NCBI GenBank assembly: GCA_001687465.1
Contig: LVLI01001242.1
Location: 1 to 32,061 of the forward strand
DNA: 32,061 nt
Source of the DNA: Halocafeteria seosinensis
Lineage: Eukaryota; Sar; Bigyra; Bicosoecida
Direction: 5' to 3'
This document shows, one piece after another, positions 1 to 10,500 of the stretch. A program made the translations under genes and the position numbers. The first letter of the stretch is position 1. Every line of letters begins with the position of its first letter. The notes beneath the pieces are model-generated. The model worked only from the letters and a program-made list of their open reading frames with translations. It was not told the origin of the DNA and searched no databases.

Positions 1-309
1 AAGTGTTGTTCCCGACGCAACAGTTGTGACCAATGACAAGCCTCCACCTGACGCGGGAGGGGGCTCCCCAGAAATTCCGTCCACCTCATTTTCGTCATCA
101 TAGCCCAGATTAAAGTACATCTCCTGCTCGAGATCGAAGAAGGTGCAGCTACCCAGGTCTTTCTGAAGCCATGATGCCGGTTCCCACGTCCGTGCAGCCT
201 CTGGGTAGCCCTTCCAGTGGACGAGGATCCGCTTGTCGTGGAGCCTGAAGTCGATAAACTTTTCGACTTCGTCTACCGTGTGCGTAGCTCTAGGCGGCCG
301 GCCAGTCCA
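1..309 (-). pseudogene. Chromodomain-encoding fragment, probably the end of a chromovirus (Ty3/gypsy) pol
   Basis: An open frame on the minus strand runs from 309 off the left edge and encodes a recognisable chromodomain. Seen directly: an acidic start (VDEVEKFIDFR), a strand with RILVHWKGY, then ARTWEPASWL, which is the usual order of an HP1/chromovirus chromodomain, including the W-K-G-Y and T-W-E-P signatures. About 35 further residues follow, rich in Glu, Gly and Pro. No Met precedes the domain; an in-frame TAG lies at 310-312. Chromodomains bind methylated histone tails, and in chromoviruses they sit at the C-terminus of integrase and steer insertion. No integrase, reverse transcriptase or LTR is visible here, so this is either a decayed element tail or an exon of a host gene whose acceptor could be the same TAG. 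I favour the element remnant. Confidence 0.6.
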
Positions 310-705
310 CTAAGGATGGGAGTCCAGCTGCAGCTGGGAATGCTTTGGGGAAGGTATAGCAAATACAAATATAATTGGTACTGTAACGATCGCACGTATA
401 CTCTACTAAGCGTGTCCACTCTTTGCAGGAGTATCCGAGGATTCCTTATAACATTACCTTGTGGGGATGGCTGTTTCCAGCAATCCCAACGGGATCCGCC
501 GACACTGAACTTCACAGTCAGTAAAACAACGTTCTCTAAGTACACATGCAGCGTACTCTATAAAGTGTTGACCGATTGAGTGTGATGATGCATTCCGAAG
601 TTTCGCCTGTGTAGGCCACCTTCGTGTGGGATAACTCATACAAGCAGAAGCAGCAGCAGCAAGCCTGTTCCCGGAGGAGAGTCACACATATAGCACATCG
701 GCATA

Positions 706-1646
706 ATGGCCTCTTCCTCTTTTGAATTAAGTACCGTAAGGTTTTCTCTGGCTTCATATCGACTGCATGCCTGTTTTAGCAAGTGAGTGGTGCTATGCAG
801 ATCCGTATTTCGGTTAGCTTAGCCCCGGCATACATTGGCCGAGTGCGGCTAGGGGTGGAGGAAGTCCTCCATGAGTACTTGATGAAGTATGTACCTTCCT
901 AATGACATGCGCCAATTAAGGGCGAGAGAATTGATTGAATGGGTGCGGATGCAGATATAGGAGCGACATTGATGGAGTCATGCTCACATACCATGGCTTC
1001 AAACTACCCCGAGGCTACGACTCTGCGACTGTGATGGAAAACTCGCCATTCTTCCATTTCAAAGTAGATGTCAAAGTAAGGGCAAAATATTTAAATTATT
1101 GAGTTTATACAGATCGTACACTGAGCGAGATTTTATTGCATCGCCTAGCAGTCCTTGCTGTTTCGACCCCGCATCGGATCCATCTTGACAGGAGTTGTCA
1201 ACAAATGCAGCTCAGCGCATGTAGGGATGCTGGTGTGTGGACTCTTTAATGCATCGATACATGCAGAGTGTTTCAAAGATACACACCAGTTTGATAGTGC
1301 AACTCAGTCGTGGAAACCTTTAGATACCGATGGCCAGACGATCGCTGTGAATAGTCAAGTGTCCTTCAAGGTGACTGAGCTGCACACCTCTAGCGGTATT
1401 ATCGCACTGCAAGGTATTCCAGCAACCGAAGCTAGCGAGCGAGAGCAGGAACGTCTTGATAAAGGAAAGGAACAAAGTAAAAAACACAAAAAGAATGTGG
1501 GTAAAAAAAGATCGCGGGAGAGTGAAGGTCCTCAAGAGGATGAGGAAGGAGAGTCTATGACAACACCAAAGGAGGAAAAACGCCACAAGAAGGATAAGAA
1601 ACACAGCAAGAGTCACAAGAAGAAAAAGTCTAAAGTGAAAGAATGA
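706..1646 (+). CDS. RPA43: RNA polymerase I subunit RPA43-like protein (four exons)
   Basis: This is the Rpb7-like stalk subunit of RNA polymerase I, which helps initiate rRNA transcription in the nucleolus. Exons are 706-735, 780-886, 961-1075 and about 1149-1646, with introns of 44, 74 and 73 nt; all junctions are GT-AG and the phases agree, giving about 249 residues. The N-terminal part carries the Rpb7-N pattern (LAPAYIGRVRLGVEEVL, then HGFKLPRG). Exon 4 carries the OB fold (LLFRPRIGSILTGVVNK, CGLFNASI, a VSFKVTEL strand). The C-terminal 80 or so residues are a Lys/Glu-rich tail typical of nucleolar proteins. The start ATG at 706 is chosen because the spliced frame runs straight into the conserved part. 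The exon 4 acceptor could be either of two adjacent AGs (1148 or 1151). A damaged copy of exon 4 lies near 7.4 kb. Confidence 0.88.
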
Positions 1647-2623
1647 AGTTTAGCTGCGAGAATAGTGCAAATCTGGATGGTGTTTAGAAACAAGCAGCCG
1701 TTGCAGAAACTGTATACCGAGATTCCCAATCTGGAATCCGAATCACATACCTAGGTACACTTCAATCTAATTCGAGTGCATGTTTCTGTCGCAGTAAAAT
1801 GTAGCAGGATGAGCAGTGCTATGCTACAATTGTAACAGATGTTAGTGTTCGTTTCCCGCCGGGTCGGTGTTTCACACTGACGTACAGTGGCTGAAAGCAC
1901 ACTACGTCCAAGTTATTATAAGGCCCCGAAGGAGACTTGGAAGCGGATTCGAGACTCCATGTCTCTGCGACTGTACGATTCAGCAAGACGAGTAGAACGT
2001 CCTCGAACATGGATTTAACATCCACAGTCTTGGAAAGCAATGGTTTACTGCCCTCTATGAACACTATTTAACAGAATAGTGACAATTTTTGCTGAACAGT
2101 GTAATAGCACAGAATTTTTTTCCCGAATACCGCTGTAGGGTAGTGTAATCGTATGACCACTTTCCGCTTCCTTTTGTAACCATATATGGTATGGTATGGT
2201 ATGGTATGGTTCAGTTGACTCCCGGCGGCGGGGTAATCTATTCGTTAGTCTATTCTGTAACTTCGCGCGTGTATTGTAGGCATGGTATTTCCTCTCCCCT
2301 TCCTGCACATACACTCTGACTGAGAGTGTAGAGTACCGTATATGTGGTAAGCAATACGGAGGGATCGGTCAGAGTGCGAGACCAGCAGGGTCGCTTGTGT
2401 TATGCAGAGCTCCCGTCGGGAGATGCATCCCTACCGAACTCTGTCCACGGAATTGCAAAGGTCGGGCAACCTCACCATAATGAACGGCAGCTCGGGACGT
2501 CGTTGGTGCTGTGAGAGGAGGAATCAGCTCGACCAAGAAGCGAGTCGAGGTGCCGGATGCTGCACTCCAAAGTTCGCAATGAAGCATTCAGTACGTTCAT
2601 CGACGGTATTGTTTCCGGCTAGT
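1647..2623. other. Intergenic stretch with no convincing gene
   Basis: No recognisable gene. On the minus strand 1819-2064 is open for 81 codons, begins with GTG rather than ATG, and contains a protein-like run (LDVVCFQPLYVSVKH, GKRTLTSVTIV). It could be a terminal exon, since an AG acceptor-like TTAAATAG lies just upstream, but no partner exon was found. A TTTCCCGCC E2F-type half-site is at 1852-1860. Confidence 0.4.
2186..2210. repeat. (ATGGT)5 microsatellite
   Basis: Five perfect tandem copies of the pentamer ATGGT in intergenic sequence; the only one of this unit seen in the window. Confidence 0.95.
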
Positions 2624-3882
2624 ATGGTTCACGGCGGCCACACGTGCATGCAGATACACATTGGGTTCTTGGGACCGATCCAACAGATCATCTTCTGCTT
2701 CGTGGCGGCAGCCGGTAAGTGGTGGTGAACTCGAATTGACTTGTGCACCACTTAGTGTGTATGAATGGAATGCGGACGGGCAGTGGTGATTACCGGGTAT
2801 ACTTGGAATGGAATTCGGTTTGATAACAGCAATCTGCGATGGGGTTGGATGATGAACTATTTGACCCTGTGGAATGAACTGATGCAAGCACTCTACTGGA
2901 GCTATTCACTTGTCGTAGCTTGCTTCATCTACAAGGATATGAAGGTGACTGAAGGAGACACATTTGACCAGCATGTATCACCGTCAAGGTCCTCAGCCAA
3001 TAAGGCACTTGGAGTGAACGAGCATGACTTCATCGATGAAGATGCAATCCGCGGCAGCGAACATGTGTCGGAAATGCAGGACTACCAGACACGAGCAGCG
3101 TTTGCATCGTTCGGGCGAGAAACATCCCATGACGCGCAATCGGAAGGAAGCGTTGCCAAGACGCTCATACCTGGATCCAGTAGGGAAAATAAATGCAAGG
3201 CTGCCTGTGCACGGATATGGTGCTCGACATGTGCCTTGTGGCCTCACGGAAACTGCTTAACAGACTCGTCCTTTCGACAGTTTAAGAGGCGCCGGATTGG
3301 ACCAACCACCGCCTCCTTAATGGTGCATAGAGACAGGTGGTTTACTTTGGTATCTACTATGGGTAGCTTTGTCGCCATTATATACTGGGTAGCACTGTTC
3401 CCCCATAAAGACCCCCCTAATTTTATGACCCATGGCAGGATTATCAGCGATTCACTTACTCTGCTGCATCATGGATTTACTGCTCTAGTAGCCTGGATCG
3501 ACATATTTTGTATAAGACATCGATACCCTGAGCAGCCTCTGTGGACACTTCTTCTTAGCCTAGGCTTTGGTGCGGCTTATCTGGGCTGGAACATGTAAGC
3601 AACCGTCGCTCAGCTAAACCTCGCCACATGGCATTATGTATCCTTTTAGTTTGCAGATTGTGTCATCACTTTAATCAGCATTGGACATACTCTACTTTAC
3701 AAGGCGGCCTCTCTATCGGTCAAGCCATAGGTCTCTACGCTGGTCTATTTCTTGTACTGTTCATTTTGCATATTGCTGTATACTTTATTGTATGCTCTTA
3801 CTGGAGGAAAATTTCTTCATTGACTGCGGTTGAATTTCAGCGACAAAAGTTCCTCAAACTCAGTAATGAGCGAAATTCATAG
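2624..3882 (+). CDS. AIG1/ADTRP-family (FAR-17a) membrane hydrolase-like protein (three exons)
   Basis: Multi-pass membrane protein of the androgen-induced gene 1/ADTRP family; characterised animal members are Thr-dependent hydrolases of fatty-acid esters of hydroxy fatty acids. Exons are 2624-2714, 2784-3594 and 3657-3882 (introns of 69 and 62 nt, phases consistent), about 375 residues. A first membrane segment (GPIQQIIFCFVAAAVVITG) spans intron 1. The family signature YLTLWNELMQALYW follows and holds the expected catalytic Thr. Later come FTLVSTMGSFVAIIYWVALF, then LHHGFTALVAW with the expected catalytic His, then RHRYPEQ, and a last membrane segment in exon 3. Family members are usually about 230 residues. 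The excess is a polar loop of about 110 residues between the second and third membrane segments. The start is uncertain: the frame is open further upstream, but the ATG at 2624 gives the most family-like N-terminus. Confidence 0.78.
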
Positions 3883-4282
3883 CAGGACTGTTTCTTGCAA
3901 GGAAATGTTTACGCACAGCAGGGGACTACATTTGGTGAGATAGACAAACACACATCCAAGGACGCTGTATTTAAAAGAGCCACAACCTAGTGACCATAGA
4001 CATTTACAAAAGACCAGCTTCGTGACAAGACATGAAACGAGCGACTGCTTCGTTGTCCTGGGCAGTAGAAGACTGTAAACGTAGTACAGCATATACACGA
4101 GGAAAACCTAATGTCTTATTCCAATAATGCCCACAATTTCGTGGCGCCATAGTATCCAGCCGCATTCATTTCAAGCTTTTGCCCATATACCATAAAGTTT
4201 GAAGTTTACAATATACATATAAAGCACGACGTTGTCGCTACTACATTAGTCATAGACAGCGTTGTAAGGCCTGTCAGTGACC
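3883..4282. other. Convergent intergenic region
   Basis: This is the space between the stops of two convergent genes. It should hold both 3' untranslated regions. No ORF with protein character, repeat or RNA gene was seen. Confidence 0.6.
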
Positions 4283-5871
4283 TTAAACAGCGGGGTTCAT
4301 CAATTTCTTGAACTCGTCATACATTACGAGCACGATAGCTCCACCTGTTCCACGTAAAATGTTGGAGAATGCACCTTTGAAAAAGGCTGAGGGACCTTCA
4401 TTCTTCAAGAGTTTGACGAAGCAGTCCAACGTATTCTTGTACTGCCTTCCTTCCTTCTCTTGACCAGACATCATCATCATACGACGACGTACCGTGTCGA
4501 ACGGGTACGAAATTACACCAGAGACACTGGTGACGGCCTGTGCAACAGCCCATGAGGCAAATACGTTAGCCTTCTTCGGGTCTTCAAAGATCAATCCTTT
4601 GGCGGTATCGTAACCACCGAAGAATGCGGCACGGTAGACAATAATACCGCCTAGGGAAACACCAAACCCTTGGTAGAGACCGCTGATACCGTCGGTTTTG
4701 GCAATTTTCTTGATACAGTCGGTTAACCCGCTGAATTCACGGGAAGCAGCGTCTTTTCCTACATCGGCACCGAGACGAGTTCTGGCAAAGTCAAGAGGGT
4801 ACACAAAGAGGAGAGAAGTACCACCAGCGGCACCGCCAGACAACAAGTTGCCGAAGAAGAATCTCCATTGTTGAGTTTTGCTGTCGACTCCTCCGAGAAA
4901 GATTCGCTTGTACGAATCCTTGAAGGCGAAGTTTAAGGCCTGGGTCGGGAAGTACCGGATAACGTTAGCGGTGTTTCCTCTCCAGAAAGATAGGAACCCT
5001 TGTTGCTGAGGAACCTTCTTGATGCAATCCATAATACCTGTGTAGCGTTCAGATTCCGGGATATTCTTGTTTGATGCTTGTACTTGCAGCAACAATTTAA
5101 TGCGCTCAATGGGGGCCACTACGGTTTTGGAAATACCTCCAGCGATACCGCCAGCAGCCAAATCCTGCAGTCAGTCAAATCAAATAAAATGTAAGGTCAA
5201 AATGAGAACGAGCCAAAGAGGAGAAAGGTTTAACGATAATACGGACTAGGAGTCACACTCCTTTCCGGGACATAAGCCTCCATCACTCAGATGCGAGCAA
5301 ACGAACTAGGTTCAACCAGTCTTTGGCGTATTGCAGACAAGGGCAAGAAGCATAACTTCCTTGTCATGAGCAAAGGGAGGAGAATACGACGGTCGGAACC
5401 GGATTTTTTGACCCCGTTTTTCCCGCCGGGAAACTAAATCCTCTTTTTCGTGCTATACACGCCTATCAACAGTACCGTGTTTCCATTCCAAAGACAAACC
5501 ACAGTTCCAGCTTCCCAATCATGGGATGGGTCTTGAAAACAGAGCACTCTAGTGCATCCAATTTTTGAGACTTGTGTCCGCAGGAGGTGGGATATGACAT
5601 GGCGTCACGGGATCAGCTCCTAGGGAGCCTCAAGGGGGACAAAAAACAACAAAAAGACTAGGGGTGTGGGTTCAAGCTGGTGGTTTTCACAGCGCTTCCC
5701 TGCCCTTCATACACACCATCAGTCTTTTGTCTCTTTGATCGCCATACCAATAGATCGGTTCGAGTGGGATTAGACCCCGGAATCCGCTTATGAGGGATGC
5801 ACGAGAATGTATTTTCCGGGAAGTCTTACCTTGAGGAAGTTGGCGACGTTGAATTGCTTTCCGTCAGACAT
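4283..5871 (-). CDS. AAC: Mitochondrial ADP/ATP carrier (two exons)
   Basis: Inner-membrane antiporter exchanging matrix ATP for cytosolic ADP. Exon 1 (5871-5830) encodes 14 residues, [14 protein letters not shown]. The intron is 5829-5165 (665 nt, GTAAGA to CTGCAG), and exon 2 (5164-4283) continues [18 protein letters not shown]. The total is 307 residues, the normal length for the family. Three mitochondrial-carrier repeats are visible with their P-x-(D/E)-x-x-(K/R) motifs ([35 protein letters not shown]). RRRMMM is the nucleotide-carrier signature, so the call is specific to AAC rather than the carrier superfamily. There is no N-terminal extension. The intron is roughly seven times longer than the others here and separates a tiny first exon from the rest; such first introns often carry regulatory sequence, and a palindromic E2F-like site is seen in it. 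Confidence 0.96.
5419..5433. promoter_or_regulatory. E2F-like palindrome in the first intron of the ADP/ATP carrier
   Basis: TTTCCCGCCGGGAAA is a perfect palindrome around a central C. Each half matches the E2F/DP core TTTCCCGC. It lies in the oversized AAC intron, about 440 nt inside the transcript. Binding is inferred from the motif only. Confidence 0.3.
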
Positions 5872-6122
5872 GATTGATGCTTAGTGAATATTGTAACTAC
5901 ACTCCACAAATAAATGAAGATATATGTGCTTGTTGGATTGCGGACAGGACACAGACTCGACAACAGACCAAAGCAAATCGTTTTCTATCAACTGGCTTCC
6001 TCGTTGACCTGCTGCACCTACGACGCCAAAATCCCGTCTTCGCAGGAAACACGACAATCTTTCCTACTATCTGTAACTTCAAGTTGTCTTGCTTCTCAAA
6101 GCTCATCCGGGGGTGTGTTTGG

Positions 6123-6416
6123 TCAAAGGAGCGGTGGCATCAACGTGACTGACAATTTGGCCATCATCAGCTTGCGAAGGTTCCCAATCTCCCTTGTTCC
6201 CCAGCGGGAGCCCGGTGGTTTCCTGGCAATTCTCTTGAGGTGGTACTCGATCGCGTCTTTCCCGAAGCCGCCGGTCGTCTCGATCGCGAACAGGATAATT
6301 TCCGTGTGGTGGACCTCAGGTGTCCGTACTTTGTCCGCTTCTGCCGCGATGGTGTGGTGTTGAGCTGCTTTTGGCACTGACAGCACTGTATTGTATTGTG
6401 CCTGGCACCTGCACAT
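6123..6416 (-). pseudogene. Probable retroelement reverse-transcriptase C-terminal remnant
   Basis: A minus-strand open stretch contains PEVHHTEIILFAIETTGGFG, then KDAIEYHLKRIARK and, near its end, LRKLMMAKLSVTL. This order (a hydrophobic strand with F-x-x-E-x-x-G-G-F-G, a helix, then R/K-x-L-S-V-x-L) resembles the extreme C-terminus of non-LTR-type reverse-transcriptase polyproteins that are scattered as fragments in many protist genomes. No polymerase motif is present, so nothing catalytic remains. The call rests on remembered family pattern, not on a search. Confidence 0.35.
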
Positions 6417-6669
6417 GGCAGTTGAAGTGTTAGAAGTGCGTAGGGCTTAAGCGGCAGTACCAGGTAGGTATATCTGTGATAAATGTTGTATGCAATATCA
6501 CAACTTGTTTAATGTTACCATGGTACTGCCTATATACATTCGAGCATCAGACAATCCAAAGTTTGTCTCCGGTTCTGCACTGCAGGCGTGCTCTGTTTTG
6601 CCACTATAGGTCGTTCCCACAAGGCATACGCTTATCTTCAGACATGCGAAAGCACTTGAGTACACAGGA

Positions 6670-7232
6670 CTACTCCTGCTTCGTTTGTATCGGGCCCATG
6701 ACCTTGTTGACAAAGTCGCAGAACGATTTTTCATCAATATACGCAGGTCGTTGTTGGCAAAGCATGTAAAACGTCACTCGAACTTCAGCGGATCCAGGGA
6801 GAGGGAAAATAGTGTCCAATGTTGGTGCCAATGTTTGTGGTAAGCTCCCAACCAAACCCAATCCTTCCTGCGCTATTTGAAACAAGGTAGTATGCCGAGC
6901 GGCACTACGGATTGGCACAATCTGGGTACATACTTCGCTCAGTGCTTCGCCACATGCTTCCAACGACGGTTCAATTTGACAGGTGGCCGACGATTGCTGT
7001 GTGCACATACGAGAGGGAATATCAGACGATTGCTGTGTGCACATACGAGAGGGAATATTGAGCACTTCACCTCGCTGCATATTTCAAATAGAAGTACCTC
7101 GCTGGCACGATGTCCTCGATCTTCCACATCAGCCATCTGTCCCTCTTGGGAATTCTGTTCAGCTGAACCGTGGTGTGCACTTGAAACAAACTTCCTCTCT
7201 CTGTTACTCTCTTCTCTTATATTAGCAGTCAT
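6670..7232 (-). CDS. Possible small gene of unknown function with an internal 36-nt duplication
   Basis: The best part is the frame 7080-6670, ending in a stretch with ordinary protein character (FQIAQEGLGLVGSLPQTL, then FPLPGSAEVRVTFYMLCQ, then SFCDFVNKVMG). It lacks a convincing start. An upstream ATG at 7232 opens another frame for 45 codons. Removing 7097-7075 (GTACTT to ATGCAG, only 23 nt) would join the two in phase to give about 179 residues. Such a tiny intron would be far below the others here, so the structure is doubtful. Two copies of IPSRMCTQQSS come from the tandem duplication. No family recognised. It lies in a debris patch and may itself be decaying. Confidence 0.3.
6989..7060. 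repeat. 36-nt tandem duplication (two copies)
   Basis: Copies 6989-7024 and 7025-7060 are almost identical. The unit length is a multiple of three, so the minus-strand frame is kept open and gains a repeated 12-residue block. Confidence 0.9.
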
Positions 7233-7289
7233 GCAGGAGCAAGCACCAGGACAAAGGCAACCTAGGTCTCACTTCGCGGCGAAGTTTTG

Positions 7290-7527
7290 CTCCCAATTTC
7301 ACCGTTGGCGAACTGGCGGGACCATTCACAGCGATGGTCTGGCCAGTGGTATCAAACGGTTTTCGCCACTGAGTTGCACGATCAAACTGGTGCGTATCTT
7401 TGAAACACTCAGCATGTATCGATGCATTAAAGCGTCCGTACATCAGCGCTGAGCTACATCTGTTGACAACCCATGCGTCAAGCTAGATCCGAAGCGCGGT
7501 CAAAATAGCAAGGACTGCTAGGATTGC
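7290..7527 (-). pseudogene. Inverted, broken copy of RPA43 exon 4
   Basis: Read on the minus strand, this stretch aligns along its length with 1138-1384 of the RPA43 gene. Shared blocks include CCTAGCAGTCCTTGCT, GGTTGTCAAC/AGTTGTCAAC and TTTAATGCATCGATACATGC, then a long block translating as FNASIHAECFKDTHQFD in both. The copy is diverged, has lost about 12 nt near the GMLVCGL codons, and carries an in-frame TGA at 7502-7500 where the gene has Arg (LLF-stop versus LLFR). It lacks the later Lys-rich tail and all earlier exons. Similarity begins just before the exon 4 acceptor, so some intron sequence seems to be included. This points to DNA-level duplication rather than a processed copy. Confidence 0.88.
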
Positions 7528-7559
7528 AGGTGCAGGTGCACAACCGAAGAAACAGCAGG

Positions 7560-10500
7560 TTATTCATCATAGCTTGTGCGTGTAGTGATAGAAACATTGA
7601 GATATTCTTGAGGAGAATAGCAGGCCGATGGGAGATCCCCTTCGTACGCAGTTCTGTCATGCCATCGCAGTTGCTCGACAGATTTCTTAATGTCAGACGC
7701 GGGATCATTTCCGCTGCTACGGCGGCGGTCTGAGGCTCCATAATATTGCATCTCTGGAGACTTCTTGCTTCGATGGTTTCTTCCTTGTGAATCCCCGTTG
7801 CCAGAAGAAACGTTATCGCTCAAGGACGACGCTGTAAAGAATGTTTCTGGAGACGAGTTGTCCGCTGTTACAATGTAACTCTTTGCTGGAGTGGGGCCAG
7901 AAGAGGATTCACGGGTAAAGGGTACCTCCGGGTCAGAGTACTTCGAGTATGCGTGAGTGCCCCGGGTGGACACCGGCACTCGGTCGGAATGGAGCCTATA
8001 TCGCCGGGAGACTGGAGCGTGCATTTCCGATGAATGTTCGCTTCCAGTAGGCGGTATTATTGTCGTTCGCCCTTGGTCTTCTTCTCGCCTAATACATTCT
8101 AAATCCTTGCGTTCCACATCGACCGGGGATGAGGTACTCGGCTTTTCGGCTGCATCGGGAGAGTTATCGGATTGCGACAGACGCTGATAGCTGATGCGAG
8201 GGTGTGTTCGCTCACCTTCTCCCTTCTTCGAAACATCTCTGGACGCAGTCTCTTCCGTGATAGCCGTCTTAGTTGCACCGTAACGCGTTGTTACATACTC
8301 AGAATTAACTATTTCCGAACAATTTTGCGAAACGTTTTGATGCGCACCGCGCGTGGGGCTACTCCTGGCTGTTTTGGTAACATAGTCAGCGATCCCAGCG
8401 CTATGAGTTGAGAGGCGCAAGTACCCCTCAGCAAGAGCGTTAGAATGGCCTCCTATGCTGCTCTCGTCCGAGCTGCTCTCCGTGAACGATTCATCGGTTT
8501 TGAAAGAGACGTTATGTCGAGCCTTCAGCCCCGTGTGCGTAGGGGCGGTTAAGGCTTTAGCATCTCTCTGACTTCGGACAACCGGACGGTGGTACTGGTT
8601 AGCCAGAGTTTCTCCACTGGCCTGAGAATATTCGCCCGAGAGCTCGTTATCAGGATTACCCTGGGGTGTCCGTTCCTTGTCATGATGTAAGATTGAACTT
8701 CGTTCAGCATCACGCCCTTCGATGAAAAGAGCAAGGCCACTATCTCTGTCGGGAGACAACTTGTGACCAGAAGATCGCTTGGTAACAGGGGTGCTCCGGG
8801 GTGCTTTTTCTGATTGATGAGCATTAGCTGCTTGCTCAGTGGTATCCCGTTCAACCGCACTTCGCATCGTCTCAGAAGAGCCTCGCGGTGCTTGACGTCG
8901 TTCACGATTGCCGGTGAAGTCAGTGACCGCACATTCACCCCTCCCCACTTCGCGATCCATATCATTTCTGTCTCCATGACACTGGCGTTGCCACATGTGC
9001 TGTTGCTGCTCTGATCTGTTTGCGCCCCCAGTTGAGAGGTTCCCTCCTATTTTTATCTTACGTGGGCTTGCGGCTGAAATACTGTCCCTTGTGTTACATT
9101 GTGCGGGTGACTGTTTCTTCTCGATGGCTTTCTCGGCGTGTTGTGTAGGAGGACGAGATTTGGACGAGACGCTGGCAGTAGCTGCAGCTGGTGGGGGATG
9201 TTTACTCTCAGTGGCTTCGCCAGACGTCGAGGGTGATGCAGAATGTGGTTGTAACTCCTGGCGGTTAAATGTTTCATGCGCCACCCCGCAGGGCATAGCG
9301 AGAGTTATTTGGTCGATTTGACCTTTCAGCTCGTCTATTTGCTCTTCCAGTCCTTCCTTCATTTCCTTCATTTCGCTTCTTGAGAGCGTCTCATATCCAG
9401 TGCCGCGCGGCTCTGAAATGGCGTACTGTCTCAGTACTTCGTATTCTGATGACATTTCTTCTTGAATCCCCTTCACTTGCTGTTTCAGATCATCGAGCTC
9501 TGATCTTGGAGCCACTCTCGCGCGAAATTCATCAAACTGGGCATACAAGGCATGCAAACTACGAAGTACGATGCAATTTTTCGCAGTCAGGAGACTTACT
9601 TGATCTTTATGTACCAAGTTGTCGCGGAAGCTAGAGAGTCCATCCCTGGAAATATCGGCTAAGTCAGTTTTCCGCGTTCTGTGTCTTTCTCAGTGACAAC
9701 ACAAAGATAGAATGGTTTGGTTTGATGTAGACTGCCACCAGACTGGCTTACCGTTGCTCCAAAGAATGTTCCAGCTTTGCCAACCGAGTACCAAGCTGGT
9801 CCAATTCGGTCTTTGTGACGAAATTGCGCTGAGTTTTCGCATTCATCACAAGCAAAAGTACCAATATCCACCCATTGATAGTGAATGAACATCAAAGTTT
9901 ACTTACGTGAGAGGCATTGGATGCCTCCTGTGACGATTCTACTTGCTGTATCCGCGACTCCAAGTTTCCCAAATGTGCACTCAACGAATCAACACGAGAT
10001 CGAATTTTAGCTTTGTTTTCCTTCCCATGCAACGCCTTTGCAACAGATGCTTTGACCGCCTTCCCATTAAGCTGCTCTCTAATGTCCTCTAAATCGTCTT
10101 TCGACGCCAGTTCTTGCGTTCGCTTTTCAAGGATTTCTTCAAGCACTCGGAAATGTTCATTCCCCGAGTTCTCCAAATAAGCTTGAAAATCGTGCAACTC
10201 TGAAATCCGATTCTCCAAATAATCTAATCTCCTAGACATGGAAGATATCGAGTACTGCAGCTGCGCGCAGGAAGCTCCTACCTCCCCACTATCGCTTCTT
10301 GCCGTGTGTAGAGTTTCCACCTTCCTAAACATTGTCCTCATCATCTTCTTCAGCGATGGAAATTCCTTCTCCATCAGTTCCCGGCATTCGACAAATAGTG
10401 CTTTGGACGTACCCGCGGAGTTACGGACGTCCTCTAACCGCCTCAGTACATGCTGCGAGCTGCCTGTGCGCTGATTGAGTGAGGTAATTCGTTCTTCATT

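Noticed and set aside
217-579. Plus-strand frame of 120 codons near the left edge
   Set aside because: It is antisense to the chromodomain coding frame and has no family character of its own.
1819-2064. Minus-strand frame with strand-like hydrophobic segments
   Set aside because: No ATG and no partner exon found; kept only as a note in the intergenic entry.
2402-2728. Long upstream extension of the AIG1-like first exon
   Set aside because: The upstream codons look random and would add a charged N-terminus unlike the family; the ATG at 2624 was preferred.
5740-5800. GGTTCGA resembling a tRNA T-loop in the AAC intron
   Set aside because: The flanking bases do not pair as a T-stem and no other tRNA arms are present.
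8549-8977. 142-codon minus-strand frame inside the coiled-coil gene
   Set aside because: It is a shifted frame of the longer, splice-supported coding exon.
9605-9646. Possible extra intron (GTAAGT to TTCGTAG, 41 nt) in the last coiled-coil exon
   Set aside because: Removing it breaks the reading frame, while reading through keeps the coiled-coil frame open.
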